Positions 1-8,151 of a stretch of DNA of 64,000 nucleotides are shown here, piece by piece. The notes beneath the pieces were generated by a model. That model was not told the DNA's origin. It worked only from the letters and a program-made list of their open reading frames with translations, and made no database searches. This stretch comes from an uncultured Oscillospiraceae bacterium (GTDB lineage: Bacteria > Bacillota > Clostridia > Oscillospirales > Oscillospiraceae). The stretch lies in NCBI GenBank assembly GCA_902478785.1, contig CABSMJ010000009.1, positions 49,340-113,339 on the forward strand. Direction: 5' to 3'. The translations under genes were made by a program, and so were the position numbers. The stretch's first letter is position 1; every line of letters begins with the position of its first letter.

Positions 1-1
1 G

Positions 2-2815
2 AGCGCCCTGCTGCCCCGGAACCGGTATGCCTTCCGCAGGGACCGGGGGCTGTGGTACTGCCCCTGCGGCGGCGTGAACCAGGAGGCGGAGGCGGTCTGC
101 CACCGCTGTGGCTGCGCCCGGGAGGAGGCGGAGCGCCTGGCCACCGCCGAGGGGCTCCGGCAGGTGCTCCGGGAGCGGGAAGAGGAGCGGACTCGCCTGG
201 CTCAGGAGGAGGCCCAGCGCCGGGAGGAGGCCCGGGCCCAGGCCGAGGCCCACAAGGAGGCCGCCCGGCAGAAGCTCTCCGGCATCAAGGCCCGGTTCCG
301 CCTGGGCTCTGCTCCGGGAGAGCCGACCCAGGAAACCCCGGAGCCTCTGGCTCCCCAGGAGACCGGAGAGACCGTTCCGGAGCCCCTGGAGGCGCCCGTT
401 TCAGAGCCCCGGGAAGCATCTGCCCCGGTGGAGGGAGCGGACGCCGGTGCGCTGACGCCTGTGCCGGAGGAGGCGCTGGAGCCCCGGGAGGAAACTGCTC
501 CCGTCCCGGCGGCCAAGCCCCGCCGGAAGAAGAAAAAGGCGTTGGGGATCGCCGCGGTGGTAGTGCTGCTGGCAGTGGCAGGGTTCTTGCTCCTGCCCCG
601 GCTGCTGGGCGGTACGGATGCTGGCTTTGGCATCAGCCCCGCCCGGGAGCTCCATGTCACCGCCCCCGGCGACGGGGAGACCGTAATCCTCACCGTGGAG
701 GAGGACCAGGAGGGCGTGTGCACCGTCTCGCCGGAGCTGGTCCGCCAGCAGATCCCGGGAGTGGAGTATATGAATCTGGACGGCGTGCCCGACATGGGGG
801 ACGACATCGACCCTTATCTCATCAACAGCTTCCAGATGGCCATACTGGTGACCAGCCGGGGCCAGTACGGCTCTGAGGGGGAGTGGGGCTCCTTTGACGC
901 CAACCGTGACCCCAATAGTCCCCTGTGCCTGCTGCTCTATGACAGCAACTTCCACCTGATGGGCCACGCCGTAGGCGCGCCGGAAGCGGCGGGAGACGGA
1001 CAGTGGCAGCTGGAGGTGACGCTGTGTGACTATGACTTCACGGCCCTCTATGAGGAGCAGCTCTCCGAATTTGAAGCCCAGCGGGCGGAGACCTTTGCCA
1101 ACTACATCGCCCCGGAGGACATCCAGGACTCCGGCGCCAAGTATTTCCTCACCGGCTACAACACCGGCCGGGGGCCCACATTGCTGCCCGGGGATGCCCA
1201 GACCTATCACCTCTGGGCCCAGTACACCTCGCCCTATGTGGAAAAGCACTGCCGGGAGATGGACCGGCTCCAGGACCGGCTGCCCCGGGATGACCGGTGG
1301 CGGTGCTTCTTGTTCCTGGATGAGGACTATCAGCTGCTGGGCTACACCATGCTGGACTCCACAGGCGGCGGCGGTCAGGCCGCCAACACGGAGCTTACGC
1401 CCCTTGGCACCGTGGAGCTGATCGTGGAGGAGAACAGCGACGGAAACTGCGAGTTTACGGAGGAGAAGCTGCGGCAGATCGTGCCGGAGATGGAATTTTT
1501 CAACTTCGAGGGCTTCGTGCCGGATCTGAGCGGCGATGTGAAGGCCTATGTGACCGACAGCCTCCACATGGCCTGGCTGGTGACCTCCCAGGGCCGGGAG
1601 CGGGGCGGACACTCCTCCGCCACCTGGAACCTCTCGGAGGATCACCTCTTCACGCTGCTGCTTTACAGCGACTTCACCACCTTGTGCGGCTACTTCGTGG
1701 GCGCCCCGGAGGACCTGGGGGGAGGCCGGTGGCGCATGGAGATCACCCTGTGTGACTATGACTTCACCGCCCTCTACGAAGAGCAGGCTGCAGGCTACAC
1801 CGCCGCCCCCCAGTTGCCGGAGATCGCCCAGGAGGATATCGCTTCCTGCGGCGCGGCTTATTACATCGAGCCGGTGAGCCAGCTCTCCGGCAGCGATGAC
1901 TTCACCAACCGGGTGCGGCTCCAGAGCCTGTGGAGCCGGGCCACATCTCCCTATATCAGCCGGTTCCGCCGTTCTATCACCGATTTGCCCAACGCGGTCC
2001 GGTGGGCCACGGCGGAGCGGCCCTGCGACTATCTTTTACTGAACAGCTCCGGGCAGTACATGGGCTATGTGACCGTCACCGACGGGGAGCGGGTAGCCGG
2101 GATGCACTTCACCTTCCCCTCGAGGCTTTCCGCTTACGACGGCACGGTCTCACTGGACCTGACGGCGGAGGGGGAGTACTGCCCCCTGACACTGGAGCAG
2201 GTGAAAAAGGTGGTGCCCCAGACCCGGTCCATGGAGTTCCGGGGGATGCCCAATTTGGGCGGCGTGGGGGAGTATCTGAAGGTCAGCGACCAGATGGCCT
2301 GGCTGGTGGCCTCCGGTGGCACCCGTACCATGAACCAGACCTCCGGGCGGTTCTCTGTCCAGGACGGAAAAGCCCCGTTCCGGGCCCTGCTTTTGTACAG
2401 CAGCCCCACCACCCTCTGCGGCTATTACATCGGGACGCCCAGCCATGTGGGCGGGAATACCTGGCGCATGGACATCGTGCTGTGCGACTATGACTTCTCC
2501 AGCCTCTATGAAGGGCAGAAAAAGGCATTTGACCAAACTGCCCTGCCCAAGTACATTGCCCTGGACCAGGTGCCCAGGAGCGGCGCGGTCTGGTGCATCG
2601 ATGCCTTCTCCCTCAACAACAACGACGATTTCTGCCAAGGTGTGCAGCAGTACGGCTTGTGGAGCCGGGAGCAGTCTGTGGGAAAGGAACGCTTTTGCAA
2701 GTCTGTGGATGACCTGGATCAGCTCATGCCCCAAAGCAGCAAGGACATCTGGGCCTATGTGCTGCTGCTGGACAAAAACTATCGCCCCGTGGGCTACACC
2801 ATTTTGACCTCCTGA
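2..2815 (+). CDS. Zinc-ribbon, single-pass membrane protein with three extracellular repeats (5' end missing)
   Basis: The reading frame is open to the left edge, so the true start lies outside the window. Two CxC/CxxCxC cysteine clusters (nt 59-118) form a probable zinc ribbon. A charged E/R/Q-rich coiled-coil stretch and a Pro/Glu-rich linker follow, then a KKKK-led transmembrane helix (nt 538-606). The rest, about 730 residues, is predicted to be outside the cell. It is made of three homologous units (about nt 677-1400, 1409-2110, 2140-2815), each carrying a CDYDF(T/S)xLYE motif and an LLLY motif. Function is unknown; the topology suggests a surface sensor or envelope protein with a cytoplasmic zinc module. 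It ends just before a terminator shared with the convergent dehydrogenase. Confidence 0.8.
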   Translation, partial: SALLPRNRYAFRRDRGLWYCPCGGVNQEAEAVCHRCGCAREEAERLATAEGLRQVLREREEERTRLAQEEAQRREEARAQAEAHKEAARQKLSGIKARFRLGSAPGEPTQETPEPLAPQETGETVPEPLEAPVSEPREASAPVEGADAGALTPVPEEALEPREETAPVPAAKPRRKKKKALGIAAVVVLLAVAGFLLLPRLLGGTDAGFGISPARELHVTAPGDGETVILTVEEDQEGVCTVSPELVRQQIPGVEYMNLDGVPDMGDDIDPYLINSFQMAILVTSRGQYGSEGEWGSFDANRDPNSPLCLLLYDSNFHLMGHAVGAPEAAGDGQWQLEVTLCDYDFTALYEEQLSEFEAQRAETFANYIAPEDIQDSGAKYFLTGYNTGRGPTLLPGDAQTYHLWAQYTSPYVEKHCREMDRLQDRLPRDDRWRCFLFLDEDYQLLGYTMLDSTGGGGQAANTELTPLGTVELIVEENSDGNCEFTEEKLRQIVPEMEFFNFEGFVPDLSGDVKAYVTDSLHMAWLVTSQGRERGGHSSATWNLSEDHLFTLLLYSDFTTLCGYFVGAPEDLGGGRWRMEITLCDYDFTALYEEQAAGYTAAPQLPEIAQEDIASCGAAYYIEPVSQLSGSDDFTNRVRLQSLWSRATSPYISRFRRSITDLPNAVRWATAERPCDYLLLNSSGQYMGYVTVTDGERVAGMHFTFPSRLSAYDGTVSLDLTAEGEYCPLTLEQVKKVVPQTRSMEFRGMPNLGGVGEYLKVSDQMAWLVASGGTRTMNQTSGRFSVQDGKAPFRALLLYSSPTTLCGYYIGTPSHVGGNTWRMDIVLCDYDFSSLYEGQKKAFDQTALPKYIALDQVPRSGAVWCIDAFSLNNNDDFCQGVQQYGLWSREQSVGKERFCKSVDDLDQLMPQSSKDIWAYVLLLDKNYRPVGYTILTS

Positions 2816-2825
2816 GAGAAGAACC

Positions 2826-2861
2826 AAAAGAGCCCGGAGCCTTTGCGGCTCCGGGCTCTTT
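2826..2861. terminator. Bidirectional terminator
   Basis: A perfect 15-bp stem (AAAGAGCCCGGAGCC and its complement) with a 5-nt loop ends in TTT on either strand. It lies between convergent genes and can serve both. Confidence 0.85.
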
Positions 2862-2875
2862 ACTGCACAGAGGTC

Positions 2876-3919
2876 TCAGTTCTCCGGCGGGGTGACGGCC
2901 ACCTTGATGACGCCGTCCCGGCGGTGCTCAAAGAGGTCATAGGATGCTTCGATCTCGTTCAGGGGGAAGGTGTGGGTGATGAGGGGCGTGGTGTCCAGCT
3001 TGCCGGCGGCGATCAGGTCCAGGGTCTCGGCGCAGCGGCAGCCGTCCACGCCGCCGGTCTTGAAGGTCAGGTTCTTGCCGTACATCTCCGGCAGGGGCAG
3101 GATCTGGGGAGCGTCGTAGAGGGCCACCACTGTCACCACTGCATTGGGCCGGGCGCACTGCCAGGCCAGGCGGAAGGTGTCCGGGCTGCCCGCCACCTCC
3201 AGCACCGCGTCGGCGCCGCCGTGGTCGCTGTGGGAGCGGACGAAGTCCAAAAGCCCCTCCGGCGGGGCCGTCAGCACCTGAGGGAAGTGCTGCGCCACAA
3301 AGGCACGGCGCAGGGGGGCCTGTTCACAGACGATGACCCGTTTGGGACCTTTCAGCAGTACGCACTGGAGGGTGCACAGGCCCGTGGGCCCGGCGCCCAG
3401 GAGCAGCACCGTGTCCTCCGAGGTGATCTCCGCAATGTCTGCCGCCCAGTAGCCGGTGGCCAGGATGTCCCCCACAAAGAGGGCCTGGCGGTCCGTCACC
3501 GAGTCGGGGATCTTCGTCAGCCCCTGGTCGGCGTAGGGCACCCGGACGTACTCGGCCTGGCCGCCGTCGATGCGGCAGCCCAGAGCCCAGCCGCCGTTGG
3601 GGTCGGTGCAGTTGTTGACCCACCCGTGGCGGCAGAAAAAGCACTGACCGCAGAAGGTCTCCACATTCACCGTCACCCGGTCCCCGGGGCGGACCGTGGA
3701 GACGGCACTGCCCACCGTTTCCACAACGCCCACCATCTCGTGGCCCACGGTGATGCCCGGTACCGCCCGGGGCACGGAGCCGTGCTTGATGTGCAGATCA
3801 CTGGTGCAGATGCTGGAAAGGGTCACCCGGACCACTGCGTCCCGGGGGTCCTGGATCACAGGCTTGGGCTTGTCCAGCAGACGGAACTGCCCCTCTTTGA
3901 TATAGGTATAAGCCAGCAT
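2876..3919 (-). CDS. Zinc-dependent alcohol dehydrogenase family (MDR) protein
   Basis: A 347-residue medium-chain dehydrogenase, normal length for the family. Visible are the catalytic zinc Cys in ICTSDLH, the GHE motif, the four-cysteine structural zinc loop (CGQCFFC ... NNC), and the Rossmann glycine motif GAGPTG. It should oxidise an alcohol or polyol, or reduce the matching carbonyl, with NAD(P); the substrate cannot be read from sequence. I chose the ATG at 3919 because AGGAGG lies 7 nt upstream; another ATG six bases earlier (3925) sits almost on the ribosome site. The gene appears monocistronic, with its own promoter at 3978-4006. Confidence 0.9.
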   Translation of the reverse strand: MLAYTYIKEGQFRLLDKPKPVIQDPRDAVVRVTLSSICTSDLHIKHGSVPRAVPGITVGHEMVGVVETVGSAVSTVRPGDRVTVNVETFCGQCFFCRHGWVNNCTDPNGGWALGCRIDGGQAEYVRVPYADQGLTKIPDSVTDRQALFVGDILATGYWAADIAEITSEDTVLLLGAGPTGLCTLQCVLLKGPKRVIVCEQAPLRRAFVAQHFPQVLTAPPEGLLDFVRSHSDHGGADAVLEVAGSPDTFRLAWQCARPNAVVTVVALYDAPQILPLPEMYGKNLTFKTGGVDGCRCAETLDLIAAGKLDTTPLITHTFPLNEIEASYDLFEHRRDGVIKVAVTPPEN

Positions 3920-3977
3920 GGCCATGCCTCCTTTGCTTGTTTGCCCCACCGGTGGATGGCGGGCATTCTTTGCCACC

Positions 3978-4006
3978 AGTATACCCCCTGTCCGCTTTCG
4001 GCGCAA
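3978..4006 (-). promoter_or_regulatory. Sigma-A promoter for the dehydrogenase
   Basis: TTGCGC, 17-nt spacer, TATACT on the minus strand, about 60 nt before the start codon. This and the next promoter are all I see in the 304-nt gap 3920-4223. Confidence 0.7.
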
Positions 4007-4114
4007 GAGACCCACCAGCCAGTGGGAGAGGCGGAAAGCACGGCGATAAGCTGCAAAAAAGAGGGGATTTTCCCACAAAAGGCTGCAAAACCCCGGTTTG
4101 TAATCCTTTTGTTG

Positions 4115-4142
4115 TTGACCCTGTGGTCGGATACGGTACAAT
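4115..4142 (+). promoter_or_regulatory. Sigma-A promoter for the CapA-like gene
   Basis: TTGACC, 16-nt spacer, TACAAT. The leader to the start codon would be about 75 nt and shows no clear structure. Confidence 0.65.
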
Positions 4143-4223
4143 AGCCCCAGAGCGCAGAAGGCGGCGCCTTCTGCCCTGAAAGCCGCCGGAGAGAAAGAGA
4201 CGGCGGGGAAGGGAGATGGGGAG

Positions 4224-5501
4224 ATGCGGGTGTACAGCGGAGGTGGCCGGCGAGTGGCCGCCGGCGCCGGCCAAAGGCGCCCTGCACGGGGCGGCAAGCG
4301 GCTCCAGTCTGCAAAAAAGCGCCGGAGAGCGCCCAAGATCCTTTTGACTGCCGCCGGTGTGACATTGGTGGCCTGCCTGGTTCTGGTGCGGGGCGCCGGA
4401 TTGCCGGAGAAGGTTTTCGGAGAAGAGCCCAAGGAGCAGGAGCTGATCCCCTTGACCGAGGCCCGGCCCGCGGAGTCTGAGCCCATCGGAGCCCAGCGGG
4501 AGGAGGGCCATTTCCTCTTGAGCTTTGCCGGGGACTGCACCCTGGGTACCGAGCACGGCAGCTGGGGCAAGAGCGGCACCTTCCCGGAGGTGGTGGGGGA
4601 GGACTATGCCTATCCCTTTGCCGGCGTCCAAAGTCTCTTCGCTCAGGATGACTTCACCTTCGTCAATCTGGAGGGAGCTTTGACCTCCCACACAGTGCCG
4701 GCGGAGAAGCAGTATCGGTTCCGGGGACCTACCGCCTACGGGACCATTTTGACAGAGGGCAGCGTGGAGGCGGTGACCCTGGCCAACAACCACACCCTGG
4801 ACTACGGCAAGACCGGGTTGCAGGAGACCCGGCAGGTGCTGAAGGACCTGGGCGTGGCCGCCGGAGGCGACGGGGAGACCTTTCTCTATACTACCTCCCA
4901 GGGCCTGAAGATCGGCGTTTACACCGCCTATCACTTCGGAAAGCCCCAGATCCGCCAGAGCATCGAAACGCTGCAAAGTCAAGGGGCGGAGGTCATCGTC
5001 GCTGCCTTTCACTCTGGCGCCGAAGGGTCCTATACTCCTACTGCTCGCCAGAAGGACATGTTCCGCTACGCCGCCGACTGCGGGGCCCACATCGTCTACA
5101 ACAGCCATCCCCATGTGCTCCAGCCCATGGAGCGCTACGGGGACAGCGTGATACTTTACAGTCTGGGCAACTTCTCCTTCGGCGGCAACCGCAATCCCTC
5201 GGACAAGGACACCGTGGTCATCCAGGTGGAGGTGGAGCGGCAGGCGGACGGCTCCATGGCGCTTTCCCAGGTCTTGGCCCATCCCTGCTCCGTCAGCAGC
5301 CGCGTCGACCGCAACGACTACCAGCCCACCCTCTGCCGGGCGGACAGTACCCAGGCCCGGCGGGTGGAGCAGAAGCTGGCGGGCACCTATCGGCCGCCGG
5401 CCCCTGCCTCTGTGCCGGAGGAAAAGGCGCCCCAGACCGCTGCTCCGGAGGAGACGCCGGAGGCGGAACCGGGCCCGACGCTGCCGGCGGAGAGCGTATA
5501 G
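4224..5501 (+). CDS. CapA family protein (PGA_cap-type metallophosphatase), membrane-anchored
   Basis: A 425-residue protein with a very basic N-terminus, one transmembrane anchor (about residues 38-57) and a CapA-type calcineurin-like domain outside the cell. Characteristic blocks are FAGDCTLG, NLEGALT, LANNHTLDYG, AAFHSGAE, NSHPHVLQP and SLGNFSFGG; their Asp, Asn and His residues are the expected metal ligands. The family includes CapA/PgsA, tied to poly-gamma-glutamate, but no pgsB/pgsC genes are here, so a role in that polymer is not supported. The C-terminus is Pro/Glu-rich and low complexity. GGGAGATGGGGAG precedes the ATG. Confidence 0.85.
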   Translation: MRVYSGGGRRVAAGAGQRRPARGGKRLQSAKKRRRAPKILLTAAGVTLVACLVLVRGAGLPEKVFGEEPKEQELIPLTEARPAESEPIGAQREEGHFLLSFAGDCTLGTEHGSWGKSGTFPEVVGEDYAYPFAGVQSLFAQDDFTFVNLEGALTSHTVPAEKQYRFRGPTAYGTILTEGSVEAVTLANNHTLDYGKTGLQETRQVLKDLGVAAGGDGETFLYTTSQGLKIGVYTAYHFGKPQIRQSIETLQSQGAEVIVAAFHSGAEGSYTPTARQKDMFRYAADCGAHIVYNSHPHVLQPMERYGDSVILYSLGNFSFGGNRNPSDKDTVVIQVEVERQADGSMALSQVLAHPCSVSSRVDRNDYQPTLCRADSTQARRVEQKLAGTYRPPAPASVPEEKAPQTAAPEETPEAEPGPTLPAESV

Positions 5502-5529
5502 TTTCCTGCTGCCCGGGGCAGAACCCGTC

Positions 5530-5558
5530 TTGCTGTCCCGGCGATTTTGGGGTATGCT
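5530..5558 (+). promoter_or_regulatory. Probable sigma-A promoter for the PAP2 phosphatase
   Basis: TTGCTG, 17-nt spacer, TATGCT, with an AAAGGAGAG ribosome site shortly downstream. Confidence 0.55.
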
Positions 5559-5584
5559 ATGAGAAAAGACCAAAGGAGAGACCC

Positions 5585-6145
5585 ATGACCCAACTGGACC
5601 TTGCCATATTGGATTGGATGCAGCTTCATGTCCGCTGCGAATTTCTGGACCGGGTGATGCCCGTCCTCACCGCCCTGGGCAACGCAGGGATCTTCTGGAT
5701 TCTGCTGACGGTGGTGCTGCTGTGTACCAAGCGCTATCGCCGTCTGGGGATTTTGTGCGCCTGCTCCCTGGTGCTGGACCTGCTGGTGTGCAATCTGACC
5801 ATCAAGCCGCTGGTGGACCGGGTGCGGCCCTTTGTGCTCAGCCCCTCGGCGCCGGAGCTGCTGGTGGCGCCGCCTGGGGACGCTTCGTTTCCCTCGGGCC
5901 ACACCGCCGCCTCCTTCGCCGCCACCTCGGCCCTCTATGCCGGCGGGAGCCGGCTGTGGATTCCGGCGGCAGTGCTGTCGCTGCTGATTGCCTTTTCCCG
6001 GCTGTATCTGTATGTCCACTATCCCAGCGACGTGCTGGCCGGGATGGTGCTGGGCACCGTGCTGGGTTTCGTGGCCCGGTGGCTGTGTCTCCACGCCGAA
6101 ACCTGGTGGAAGGCGCGCCCCATCCGGGAGGAGAGGAAACACTGA
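5585..6145 (+). CDS. PAP2-family lipid phosphatase
   Basis: A 186-residue multi-pass membrane protein with the three PAP2 signature blocks: KPLVDRVRP (K-x6-RP), PSGH, and SRLYLYVHYPSD (SR-x5-H-x3-D). The final His and Asp form the catalytic pair with the PSGH histidine. Members dephosphorylate undecaprenyl pyrophosphate or phosphatidyl phosphates at the outer face of the membrane; a BcrC-like role in recycling the wall lipid carrier is plausible but unproved. The next gene starts 13 nt after its stop, so the two are probably co-transcribed. Confidence 0.85.
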   Translation: MTQLDLAILDWMQLHVRCEFLDRVMPVLTALGNAGIFWILLTVVLLCTKRYRRLGILCACSLVLDLLVCNLTIKPLVDRVRPFVLSPSAPELLVAPPGDASFPSGHTAASFAATSALYAGGSRLWIPAAVLSLLIAFSRLYLYVHYPSDVLAGMVLGTVLGFVARWLCLHAETWWKARPIREERKH

Positions 6146-6158
6146 GGAGGGAAGACCC

Positions 6159-6860
6159 ATGGAAGAGGAGAGGAAACTGGCCCAGGAGCTGGAGCAGACG
6201 CTGCGTCAGGCAGGGGCTGCCCTGGTGGGATTTGGGGATCTGAGCGGCATCTGCCCGCCGCCGCTGACCACCGGCGTGTCTGTGGCGGTGCCCCTGCCGC
6301 CGGATGTGCTGGAGGGCATCGCGGAGGGGCCTACACTGGCCTACCTGGAGGCCTACCACGCCCTCAACGCCCAGCTCAACGCCATCGTCACCGCAGGAGC
6401 CGCCTTCCTGGAGGCCCGGGGTTGGCAGGCTAGAGCCCAGACCACCGACGCGGTGACCCAGGACGAGACCTGGCGCACGCCGCTGCCTCACAAGACGGTG
6501 GCCACCCGGGCGGGCTTGGGCTGGATCGGCAGGAACTGCCTGCTGGTGACGCCGGAGTACGGCGGTGCGATGCGGCTGTCCTCCCTGGTCACCGATGCGC
6601 CCTTGCCCACGGCGGAGCCCATCACCACCTCCCGCTGCGGCGGCTGCCGGCGGTGCGTGGAGGCCTGCCCTGCCGGTGCTCTCACCGGCGCCCTGTGGCA
6701 GGCCGGAATGGACCGGGAGGAGCTCTTCTGCCGGGAGACCTGCTGGGAAAAGCAGCGGGAGCTGATGCGGGAGCGGACCGGCATCGACACAGACCTGTGC
6801 GGTCAGTGCTTTGTGGTTTGCCCCTACACGGCCCGGTATCTGCAAAGGACCAAGGAATAG
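6159..6860 (+). CDS. QueG-like double [4Fe-4S] protein (epoxyqueuosine reductase homologue)
   Basis: A 233-residue cytoplasmic protein, shorter than classical QueG. The middle holds LPHKTVATRAGLGWIGRNCLL, typical of the epoxyqueuosine reductase family, and the C-terminus carries two ferredoxin-like cysteine sets (CGGCRRCVEACP and CGQCFVVCP). It could reduce epoxyqueuosine in tRNA or be one of the short clostridial paralogues of unknown substrate. The start is chosen at the ATG behind GAGGAGGGAAG; a longer reading upstream would overlap the PAP2 gene. A terminator follows. Confidence 0.75.
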   Translation: MEEERKLAQELEQTLRQAGAALVGFGDLSGICPPPLTTGVSVAVPLPPDVLEGIAEGPTLAYLEAYHALNAQLNAIVTAGAAFLEARGWQARAQTTDAVTQDETWRTPLPHKTVATRAGLGWIGRNCLLVTPEYGGAMRLSSLVTDAPLPTAEPITTSRCGGCRRCVEACPAGALTGALWQAGMDREELFCRETCWEKQRELMRERTGIDTDLCGQCFVVCPYTARYLQRTKE

Positions 6861-6868
6861 AAAAGAAA

Positions 6869-6905
6869 AATGCCCTCGGCGCAGCGCGCCGGGGGCATTT
6901 TTTGC
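6869..6905 (+). terminator. Intrinsic terminator
   Basis: AATGCCC-rich stem with a CAGC loop region and a closing T run (TTTTTT), 8 nt after the Fe-S protein stop codon. Confidence 0.8.
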
Positions 6906-6924
6906 GTTTTAAGGGGAAAACTTT

Positions 6925-7851
6925 TCAGGCCAGCGTCTCCGCCAGACCCACCACCAGGGGCATGGTGATGACCGAGAGCACCGTCTGGAAGGAGACCAGC
7001 TCTGCCGCCAGACTGGCGCCCTTGTTACACTTCTCCGCCATCATGGCCACCAGAGTGCCGGCAGGGCAGGCGGCGGCCACGGTGGTGGCGATGAGCACGC
7101 TGCCCCGGACGCCCAGCAGATACATGACGATCAGGGCACCCAGAGGCAGCAGCACCAGCCGCAGCAGGGCGCACAGCCAGCTCATCTTGTCCGACACCAC
7201 ATGGCGCAGATTGGCCTGGGAGAGCTGATAGCCGATGAGCAGCATGGGCAGCGGCACGTTCATGGCGGAGATGTCGTCCACCACGGTCATCAGCACAGGG
7301 GGCAGGTCGATGCCGCTGAAGAAGAAAAAGAGGCCCAGAACGATGCCGGCCACACCGGGATTGCAGAATGCCTTGCGCATGGAAAAGGACTTGGTGTCTC
7401 CCGTGAGATAGGCCACGCCGCCGGTCCAGAACAGCAGCGGGCACACTGTAGCATAGGCGGAGCCGTAGAAGATGCCCGTGGGACCGATGAGGGCGGTCTG
7501 GAGGGGGAAGGCCATGAAGTTGCAGTTGGTCAGGGCCATGGCCAGACAGAAGATGCGCTTGCGGATGGGGTCCTTCTCAGGGAGCAGGAAAAAGGGAATA
7601 AAGAAGCAGGCCAGGACGATGACAAAGGCCAGCAGCATGGACAAAAGAAAGTCATGGAGTGTCTCGGCCGTCAGATCCAGCTGGAAGGCGGAGATCAGGG
7701 AGCAGGGCACCACCAGATACAAGACCAGGTTGGTGATGCCGGTCACGGCCTCCGGCGCCAGGAGTTTGGATTTGCCGAAGCAGTATCCGATCCCCATTAA
7801 AATAAAAAGAATGAGGGCCTGCTGGCCCACCATTAAGAAATTTTCAAGCAA
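6925..7851 (-). CDS. AEC family transporter (auxin efflux carrier type)
   Basis: A 308-residue, roughly ten-helix membrane protein with the AEC pattern: an N-terminal GxGxxxGK(S)K(L)L segment, NLVLYLVVPC, and a C-terminal half with FPLQTALIGPTG and ACPAGT. Bacterial members export or exchange small carboxylates such as malate; the substrate is not readable here. It starts with TTG, with AGAGGG 8 nt upstream; an in-frame ATG lies 18 nt further in. Monocistronic and divergent from the phosphate operon. Confidence 0.85.
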   Translation of the reverse strand: MLENFLMVGQQALILFILMGIGYCFGKSKLLAPEAVTGITNLVLYLVVPCSLISAFQLDLTAETLHDFLLSMLLAFVIVLACFFIPFFLLPEKDPIRKRIFCLAMALTNCNFMAFPLQTALIGPTGIFYGSAYATVCPLLFWTGGVAYLTGDTKSFSMRKAFCNPGVAGIVLGLFFFFSGIDLPPVLMTVVDDISAMNVPLPMLLIGYQLSQANLRHVVSDKMSWLCALLRLVLLPLGALIVMYLLGVRGSVLIATTVAAACPAGTLVAMMAEKCNKGASLAAELVSFQTVLSVITMPLVVGLAETLA

Positions 7852-7891
7852 TGTAGTTCCCTCTTTCCTATGTGATTTTGCGACGGGTTCC

Positions 7892-7921
7892 AGTTTACTC
7901 CGCAGGCAGTATTTCTGTCAA
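7892..7921 (-). promoter_or_regulatory. Sigma-A promoter for the AEC transporter
   Basis: TTGACA, 18-nt spacer, TAAACT on the minus strand, about 40 nt before the TTG start. Confidence 0.55.
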
Positions 7922-7994
7922 GAGAGGAAAAAGTGGGTAAATTTTAAAAAGAAAACAGAGGTTTTGCGTTGAATTTGCTCAAAAAGAGGGGGAT

Positions 7995-8090
7995 TTTACT
8001 TTCCCGGCAGCAGATTTTACAAAAGGGAATGTATTTTACATACATTTAACTTTTCGGTGGTAGTGGATTTAATTTGCCTCACATTATACT
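7995..8090 (+). promoter_or_regulatory. Candidate PhoP-controlled pst promoter (Pho boxes plus -10)
   Basis: TTTACT (7995), TTTACA (8016), TTTACA (8035) and TTAACT (8046) lie on one face of the helix. The last two are 11 bp apart, the spacing of Bacillus Pho-box half sites (known consensus TT(A/C/T)ACA). A good -10, TATACT (8085-8090), has no recognisable -35, as expected for an activator-dependent promoter. The link to the PhoP-like regulator encoded in this operon is inference. Confidence 0.5.
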
Positions 8091-8151
8091 AAAACCGTTC
8101 CAACGAGGAAAACTAGAAAACAAGAAAATCAAAAAAGGAGCAAACATTGAG

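Noticed and set aside
401..1645. Long antisense reading frame inside the first gene
   Set aside because: G+C-rich codons in the true gene leave the opposite strand open; no ribosome site or plausible protein content.
3926..4579. Extended start for the dehydrogenase gene
   Set aside because: The upstream part overlaps the divergent CapA-like gene and lacks a ribosome site; the promoter lies inside it.
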